From contig CANHCD010000042.1 of NCBI GenBank assembly GCA_947458795.1, forward strand, positions 1 to 11,548: 11,548 bases of DNA, in the 5' to 3' direction. This document shows positions 7,568-11,548 of this stretch, piece after piece; the first letter of the stretch is position 1; each line of letters opens with the position of its first letter. Under the pieces are notes generated by a model that worked only from the letters and a program-made list of their open reading frames with translations, ran no database searches and was not told the origin of the DNA. The position numbers and the translations under genes were made by a program. This stretch comes from Cyclobacteriaceae bacterium. GTDB taxonomy: Bacteria > Bacteroidota > Bacteroidia > Cytophagales > Cyclobacteriaceae.

Positions 7568-8233
7568 ATGGAAACAGCAACACTTAAAAAAACAAGCAAG
7601 AAAGACTATCGACAACTGATAGTGGAGGGATTTGTAGCGCATGTTCTTGAGCATGGCAAAGAACCTGCTTCCATTTTCAAGTTTGCCAAAGATTTAAAAA
7701 TCAAAGAAGAGGAGGTTTACAACTACTTTACCTCTTTTGAGTCTGTAAAGTCTGCCATTTGGGTGGCTTTATTTGAAGAAACGCAGCGTCAATTGGAGGA
7801 GCAGGAGGTGTATAAGGAATATTCGGTGCGGGAAAAATTCCTTGCATTCCTCTATACCTGGATTGAAGAATTGAAGAAAAATAGATCCTATCTACTCTGC
7901 CTCTACCAAGACAAGTCCAGCACCTTTAAATCGCTACCTAAAGATACTAGAGACTTCAAAGAGAAGTTTAGTGATTTTGCTTCTGAGCTCGTTATGGAAG
8001 GAAAAGAAACGCAAGAAATAGCCAGTAGGCCTTTTATCTCTGAGAAATACGACGAAGCTCTTTGGATGCAGGTAGGTTTCGTATTTCGCTACTGGATGGA
8101 TGACCGAAGTCCACGGTTTGAAAAAACGGATGCGGCCATTGAAAAATCAGTTAACCTAGCCTTTGACTTGATGGGAAAAAGTGCATTGGATTCCTTTTTG
8201 GACTTCGCCAAGTTTCTCTATCAACCTAAATAA
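7568..8233 (+). CDS. TetR-like transcriptional regulator
   Basis: A 221-residue, all-helical protein resembling TetR-family regulators. The N-terminal ~60 residues fit the TetR DNA-binding domain: a first helix (YRQLIVEGFVAHVLEHG), then a helix-turn-helix of the form SIFKFAKDLKIKEEEVYNYFTSFESVKSAIW, where the Y-N-Y-F-x-S/F-E-S-V ending matches the family's 'YYHFxSKEEL' position. The rest (about 80-221) would be the ligand and dimer domain, with aromatic-rich helices such as FLAFLYTWIEELKK. The DNA-binding part is more divergent than usual (a Lys-rich HTH and no canonical TxxxIA), so it may not bind DNA in the classic way. The stop codon is 3 nt before the AarF-family kinase gene, so the two are surely one unit. 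No strong promoter consensus is seen; TTTG at 7533-7536 with TA at 7556-7557 is only a weak candidate. Confidence 0.78.
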   Translation: METATLKKTSKKDYRQLIVEGFVAHVLEHGKEPASIFKFAKDLKIKEEEVYNYFTSFESVKSAIWVALFEETQRQLEEQEVYKEYSVREKFLAFLYTWIEELKKNRSYLLCLYQDKSSTFKSLPKDTRDFKEKFSDFASELVMEGKETQEIASRPFISEKYDEALWMQVGFVFRYWMDDRSPRFEKTDAAIEKSVNLAFDLMGKSALDSFLDFAKFLYQPK

Positions 8234-8236
8234 TTC

Positions 8237-9556
8237 ATGTCTAAGCAGGTAAAAGAGCAGGGTTCCATCCCTGTCTCCAAAGTTCAGCGGGCTGCCAAAT
8301 TTATTTCAACGGGAGCGAAAGTAGGGGGGAATTACGTCAAACATTACGCAAAAAAGATGGTCAATCCTTCCCTCAACAGAGAGGAGTTGCACCAAAACAA
8401 TGCCACAGACATCTACAACTCTCTCAGCGAGCTAAAAGGCTCAGCTTTGAAGGTGGCTCAAATGATGTCCATGGACAAAAACTTACTGCCACGCGCCTAC
8501 CAGGACAAGTTTACGATGGCCCAGTATTCTGCGCCCCCGCTATCCTATCCGCTGGTGGTCAAGACCTTTCAAAAGCACTTCCAGAAAACACCTGAGCAGC
8601 TATTTGATACCTTCACGCGTTCTGCTGTCAATGCAGCTTCCATTGGACAGGTGCATCAAGCGACTGCTAAAGGAAAGACGTTTGCAGTAAAAATTCAGTA
8701 CCCAGGCATTGCTGACTCGGTAAGTTCCGATCTAAGATTGGTGCGTCCTTTTGCCTTGCGATTGCTCAACATGAATGAGAAGGAATTGGACCACTACATG
8801 TCTGAGGTCGAAGAACGCTTGCTTGAAGAGACCGATTACAATCTGGAAATAGCTCGATCACGCGAGATCTCCGAAGCCTGCGCCCACATTCCCAACATTC
8901 GTTTCCCTAAATACTACGATGCGCTGAGCTCGGAACGAATCATTACCATGGATTGGATCGCTGGCAAGCACATCAAAGAATGGATGGAAACCAACCCTAG
9001 CCAAGCGCTGAGAAATCAAGTAGGGCAAGCGCTGTGGGATTTTTACCACCACCAGGTGCATAACTTGAAGCAGGTGCATGCAGATCCACATCCGGGAAAT
9101 TTTATCATTCAAGAGGATGGAACACTTGGAATTATCGATTTTGGTTGCGTAAAGGTGATTCCGGAAGATTTTTACCAGGGGTATTTTGCCTTGATTAAGC
9201 GGGAATTGGTGATGAATCCAGCCGAACTGGATCAAATCTTTTATGAGCTTGAATTTATCTCGGATAAGGATACGGAGGAGGAGAAAATCTATTTCAAAGG
9301 CGTATTTGCTGAAATGATTTCCTTGCTAGGGCAGCCTTTTCATGTGGATCGTTTTGATTTTGCTGACGACAGTTACTTCGAGAAGATATTCATGCTTGGC
9401 GATCGGATTTCCAATGACAAGATGTTTAGGAGTTCGAGGCAGGCGAGAGGTTCCAAGCACGGCCTATACATCAACCGAACCTATTTTGGGCTCTACAACC
9501 TGCTCAACCAGCTTAAAGCTGAAGTGGATACTACCAAGCCAGATTGGCTTAAATAA
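8237..9556 (+). CDS. ABC1/AarF/UbiB-family atypical kinase
   Basis: A 439-residue member of the UbiB/ADCK (ABC1) protein-kinase-like family, which supports isoprenoid quinone metabolism or lipid handling through an ATPase activity. Visible motifs: the N-terminal extension element KVAQ at 72-75 (family KxGQ), the alanine-rich loop NAASIGQVH (132-140) that replaces a P-loop, VK-I with Lys152, EETDY (197-201), the catalytic HADPHPGN (281-288) and the metal-binding IDFG (Asp301). No C-terminal transmembrane pair like that of E. coli UbiB is obvious. KVAQ has alanine at 8456-8458 where the family has glycine. The gene starts 3 nt after the TetR-like gene and ends at a terminator. Bacteroidota normally make menaquinone, so a role in ubiquinone synthesis as such is unlikely. 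Confidence 0.92.
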   Translation: MSKQVKEQGSIPVSKVQRAAKFISTGAKVGGNYVKHYAKKMVNPSLNREELHQNNATDIYNSLSELKGSALKVAQMMSMDKNLLPRAYQDKFTMAQYSAPPLSYPLVVKTFQKHFQKTPEQLFDTFTRSAVNAASIGQVHQATAKGKTFAVKIQYPGIADSVSSDLRLVRPFALRLLNMNEKELDHYMSEVEERLLEETDYNLEIARSREISEACAHIPNIRFPKYYDALSSERIITMDWIAGKHIKEWMETNPSQALRNQVGQALWDFYHHQVHNLKQVHADPHPGNFIIQEDGTLGIIDFGCVKVIPEDFYQGYFALIKRELVMNPAELDQIFYELEFISDKDTEEEKIYFKGVFAEMISLLGQPFHVDRFDFADDSYFEKIFMLGDRISNDKMFRSSRQARGSKHGLYINRTYFGLYNLLNQLKAEVDTTKPDWLK

Positions 9557-9558
9557 GG

Positions 9559-9587
9559 AAAGGCTGTCGAGAGACAGCCTTTTTTTG
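9559..9587 (+). terminator. Intrinsic terminator between convergent genes
   Basis: A 10-bp perfect stem (9559-9568 AAAGGCTGTC with 9573-9582 GACAGCCTTT) closes a GAGA tetraloop and is followed by a T run, starting 3 nt after the kinase stop codon. On the minus strand the hairpin lacks a good T tract, so it chiefly serves the kinase transcript; it may still slow the converging lipoprotein transcript. Confidence 0.88.
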
Positions 9588-9618
9588 ATTCAGGTGGTTT
9601 TTTTCTTTCCGCTTGCTA

Positions 9619-10806
9619 TTACTTGGGATAGCTCAACCGATAAATGCAATTCGCTACATCGTCGGAGATCAGTAAGCTTCCATCCGCGAGTTGTTGCACA
9701 TCTACTGGTCTTCCCCAAGCCTCTTGGGTAGCTTGGTCAAGCCAGCCTGATACCATGATTTCTTGTGAACTTACCTTGCCCATTGAATCCAATCGTGCAA
9801 GGACTACCTCATAGCCGGACTTCTTGCTACGATTCCAGCTTCCGTGCTTGGCGATGAACAATTGGTTTTTGTAGGAAGCAGGGAATTGATCCCCGGTATA
9901 AAATCTTAATCCCAATGGTGCAGTATGTGCTCCAAGTTTGGCCTCTGGTGCAGTATAAAAAGCCGCTTCCTTTCCTTCAGAACCAACTTCTGGATCTTTG
10001 ATGGTGCCCGCATGCCAGTAGGGATAGCCGAAGTGCTGGCCTAGGGTAGTTGCTTTATTCAGTTCACAATCCGGCGTATCGTCGCCCAGCATGTCACGGC
10101 CATTGTCGGTAAACCACAGGTCCTTGGTCTCTGGATGCCAGGTCATTCCTACCGAATTACGAACACCATGCGCATAGATCTCTGGTTTCGCACCCGGCTT
10201 GCTCACATCCAATCGGGTGATGCTCGCGAAAATAGGATCCTCGGAAATGCAAATATTACAAGGGGCACCTACCGGAATGTAGAGTAAGCCATCTGGACCA
10301 AAGGCGATAAACTTCCATCCGTGATGTGCTTCGTCAGGATAGCCATCGTAGACCACCTCGTAGGTAGGATTTGTCAAGTTATTTTCAATATCCTTGAATC
10401 GAAGAATCCGCGACACTTCTGCCACAAACAGGTCTCCATCTTTAAAAGCAACTCCATTGGGCATGCGAAGGTCAGTGGCCAAAATATACTTGCTGTCAGC
10501 CTTCCCATCCGCATTTTCGTCTACCAAAGCATACACATTATTTTCTTGCCGATTGCCGACAAAGACGATCCCAGTCTCAGAAAGGGCCATGGAGCGTGCA
10601 TTGGGCACTTCTGCCGCCCAGACATCAATGGTAAATCCCTCAGGAAGCTTAAGTTTGTCCAGCTGAACATCTGCTTTTGCATCCGCAATGGAAATTTTTT
10701 GTCCGAGTGGACCGCTAGTAGCTGCTGCTTTTTCCTCTTTGCAAGCGGATAGGCCAAGCAGGAAAACTGCTAAAAGGGTAGGGTAGAAACGAAGTAGAGA
10801 AGTCAT
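9619..10806 (-). CDS. Lipoprotein of the PQQ-dependent sugar/sorbosone dehydrogenase family
   Basis: A 395-residue six-bladed beta-propeller protein of the soluble glucose/L-sorbosone dehydrogenase type. Such enzymes oxidise sugars or aldehydes with PQQ in the periplasm. Residues 1-21 form a lipoprotein signal with lipobox LSAC, so Cys22 would be lipidated and the protein anchored in the envelope. Family landmarks: LPEGF (54-58), a Ca-like DENADGKAD loop (96-104), MPNGVAF (115-121), His161-His162 in AHHGWKF, VGAPCNIC (179-186), HGVRNSVG with Arg216, TDNGRDMLGDD (233-243), HGSWNRS (321-327), and AWGRPVDV near the end. Cys183, Cys186 and Cys247 are likely conserved in this subfamily. PQQ synthesis genes are not in view, so the real cofactor and substrate are unproven. 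It is divergent from the ABC-F gene. Confidence 0.88.
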   Translation of the reverse strand: MTSLLRFYPTLLAVFLLGLSACKEEKAAATSGPLGQKISIADAKADVQLDKLKLPEGFTIDVWAAEVPNARSMALSETGIVFVGNRQENNVYALVDENADGKADSKYILATDLRMPNGVAFKDGDLFVAEVSRILRFKDIENNLTNPTYEVVYDGYPDEAHHGWKFIAFGPDGLLYIPVGAPCNICISEDPIFASITRLDVSKPGAKPEIYAHGVRNSVGMTWHPETKDLWFTDNGRDMLGDDTPDCELNKATTLGQHFGYPYWHAGTIKDPEVGSEGKEAAFYTAPEAKLGAHTAPLGLRFYTGDQFPASYKNQLFIAKHGSWNRSKKSGYEVVLARLDSMGKVSSQEIMVSGWLDQATQEAWGRPVDVQQLADGSLLISDDVANCIYRLSYPK

Positions 10807-10875
10807 GTCCTTGTATTTTGGGTAAATTTAATTGAATACTTCAGAGAATGATTCAGATTAAAGGTCAGTATTGGT

Positions 10876-10883
10876 TATTTTTG
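10876..10883 (+). promoter_or_regulatory. TAnnTTTG -7 element just before the ABC-F start
   Basis: TATTTTTG matches the Bacteroidota -7 box exactly and ends only 4 nt before the ATG at 10888. Transcription would then start at or next to the start codon, suggesting a leaderless mRNA. No TTTG is found 19-21 nt upstream, so the -33 half is missing or degenerate. Confidence 0.55.
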
Positions 10884-10887
10884 CGCC

Positions 10888-11548
10888 ATGTTATCGATTA
10901 GTAACCTCTCTTATTTTATTGGCGGCCGTGCTTTATACGAAAATGCCAACTTGCACATCAAGCCAAAAGACAAAATTGGTCTCGTAGGTCAAAACGGTAC
11001 TGGAAAATCCACCTTACTAAAAATCATCAACGGCGACTACCTTCCGTCCTCTGGCGATGTACAAAAAGCAAAAGACTGTACCCTCGGATTTTTAAATCAG
11101 GATTTGCTTTCCTACCAATCTGACGATAGCATTTTGGACGTGGCCTTGGCAGCGTTCAAAGAAACATTAGCCATTCAAGCCGAAATAGAACAGGTGTTGA
11201 AGTTGATGGAAACCGACTACTCGGATGAAGTCATCAATAAGTTGGCTTATTTGCAAGACCGATTTGAGTCCAATGAGGGCTATACGATCAAAGCGAAGGC
11301 TGAAGAGGTACTGGAGGGAATAGGCTTCCAAACGAGTGACCTTCAAAAGCCACTTCGGCAATTTTCTGGAGGCTGGAGAATGCGGGTTATGCTCGCCAAG
11401 TTGCTCCTAGAAAAGCCCTCCCTGCTCATGCTGGATGAGCCCACCAACCACCTTGACCTTCCTTCCATCCAATGGGAGGAGAACTACCAAGATAAATGCC
11501 CCCTCGTAATTTTTCAAGTAGTTATCCTTCCAGCCAATGCGTGGAGAA
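10888..11548 (+). CDS. ABC-F family ATPase, 3' truncated and corrupted at the window edge
   Basis: The N-terminal part of a cytosolic ABC-F ATPase (twin nucleotide-binding domains, ribosome-associated translation factors), of the YheS/ABCF3-like kind. ATG at 10888; the frame stays open to the edge. First nucleotide-binding domain: GQNGTGKST Walker A (34-42), the Q-loop region FLNQD, a helical antenna of about residues 80-140, signature SGGWRMR (160-166), Walker B LLMLDEP (179-185) and D-loop NHLDL (187-191). Real sequence is credible to about 11487 (IQW-E-ENY, residue 200). After that the translation (QDKCPLVIFQ...) is not family-like and the expected switch motif SHD is absent, because the DNA folds back as its own reverse complement. 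The linker and second domain are outside the window. Confidence 0.9.
   Translation, partial: MLSISNLSYFIGGRALYENANLHIKPKDKIGLVGQNGTGKSTLLKIINGDYLPSSGDVQKAKDCTLGFLNQDLLSYQSDDSILDVALAAFKETLAIQAEIEQVLKLMETDYSDEVINKLAYLQDRFESNEGYTIKAKAEEVLEGIGFQTSDLQKPLRQFSGGWRMRVMLAKLLLEKPSLLMLDEPTNHLDLPSIQWEENYQDKCPLVIFQVVILPANAWR
11461..11548. repeat. Imperfect inverted repeat / fold-back chimera at the window end
   Basis: The left arm 11461-11487 encodes PSIQW-x-ENY on the plus strand. The right arm 11548-11518, read on the minus strand, is a noisy copy of it (CATTGGCTGGAAG...AACTAC against CAATGGGAG...AACTAC, with about 4 nt of indel). The 30 nt between the arms continue the minus-strand reading: 11520 down to 11485 translates as YLKNYEGAFILV, the normal ABC-F continuation. 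The two copies share TAC at the junction (11485-11487). This marks a strand switch inside the gene rather than real gene sequence. Confidence 0.8.

Noticed and set aside
11488..11548. A programmed inversion or site-specific recombination site in the ABC-F gene
   Set aside because: No recombinase, no clean inverted-repeat borders, and the return arm carries mismatches and indels; a sequencing or assembly fold-back is simpler.

Overview
The window looks like a chromosomal segment of a Bacteroidota bacterium, probably order Cytophagales (Cyclobacteriaceae/Algoriphagus-like). The lineage is inferred from four things: protein flavour; a textbook Bacteroidota promoter (TTTG, 20 nt, TAnnTTTG) before the pyruvate dehydrogenase E2 gene; starts that mostly lack Shine-Dalgarno sites; and a secreted MORN-variant repeat protein plus an LSAC-type lipoprotein. 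It is mostly housekeeping and conserved genes. No phage, insertion sequence, CRISPR, tRNA, rRNA or defence island is visible.

Layout. A minus-strand block (5045 down to 21) holds, in transcription order, a YheT-type alpha/beta hydrolase, an SRAP-domain abasic-site protein (YedK/HMCES type), a FabH-type ketoacyl-ACP synthase III, an unrecognised 182-residue protein starting with GTG 4 nt after fabH, and a secreted protein with about 18 MORN-variant repeats. Gaps are 29, 94, 4 and 125 nt, so the first two and the fabH-hypothetical pair are likely co-transcribed. A 108-nt divergent promoter region (5046-5153) separates this block from the plus-strand genes.

The plus-strand genes are the dihydrolipoamide acetyltransferase (E2) with two lipoyl domains, hslV (peptidase subunit of the HslUV protease, with no hslU in view), and a two-gene unit of a TetR-like regulator and an ABC1/UbiB (AarF) atypical kinase, 3 nt apart. 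Strong intrinsic terminators follow E2, hslV and the kinase gene. The kinase then converges on a minus-strand lipoprotein of the PQQ sugar/sorbosone dehydrogenase beta-propeller family. Divergent from that is an ABC-F ATPase running off the right edge.

Most unusual point: the last ~60 bases do not continue the ABC-F gene. They are a noisy reverse complement of its own expected continuation. Minus-strand positions 11520-11485 read YLKNYEGAFILV, which is what should follow the plus-strand IQW-x-ENY. The window end is therefore a fold-back (inverted) chimera, most likely an assembly or read artefact. I did not find a convincing new multi-gene system. The best biological leads are the TetR-AarF pair (its kinase has KxAQ where the family has KxGQ), the fabH-linked unknown protein, and a three-armed inverted-repeat element before hslV.
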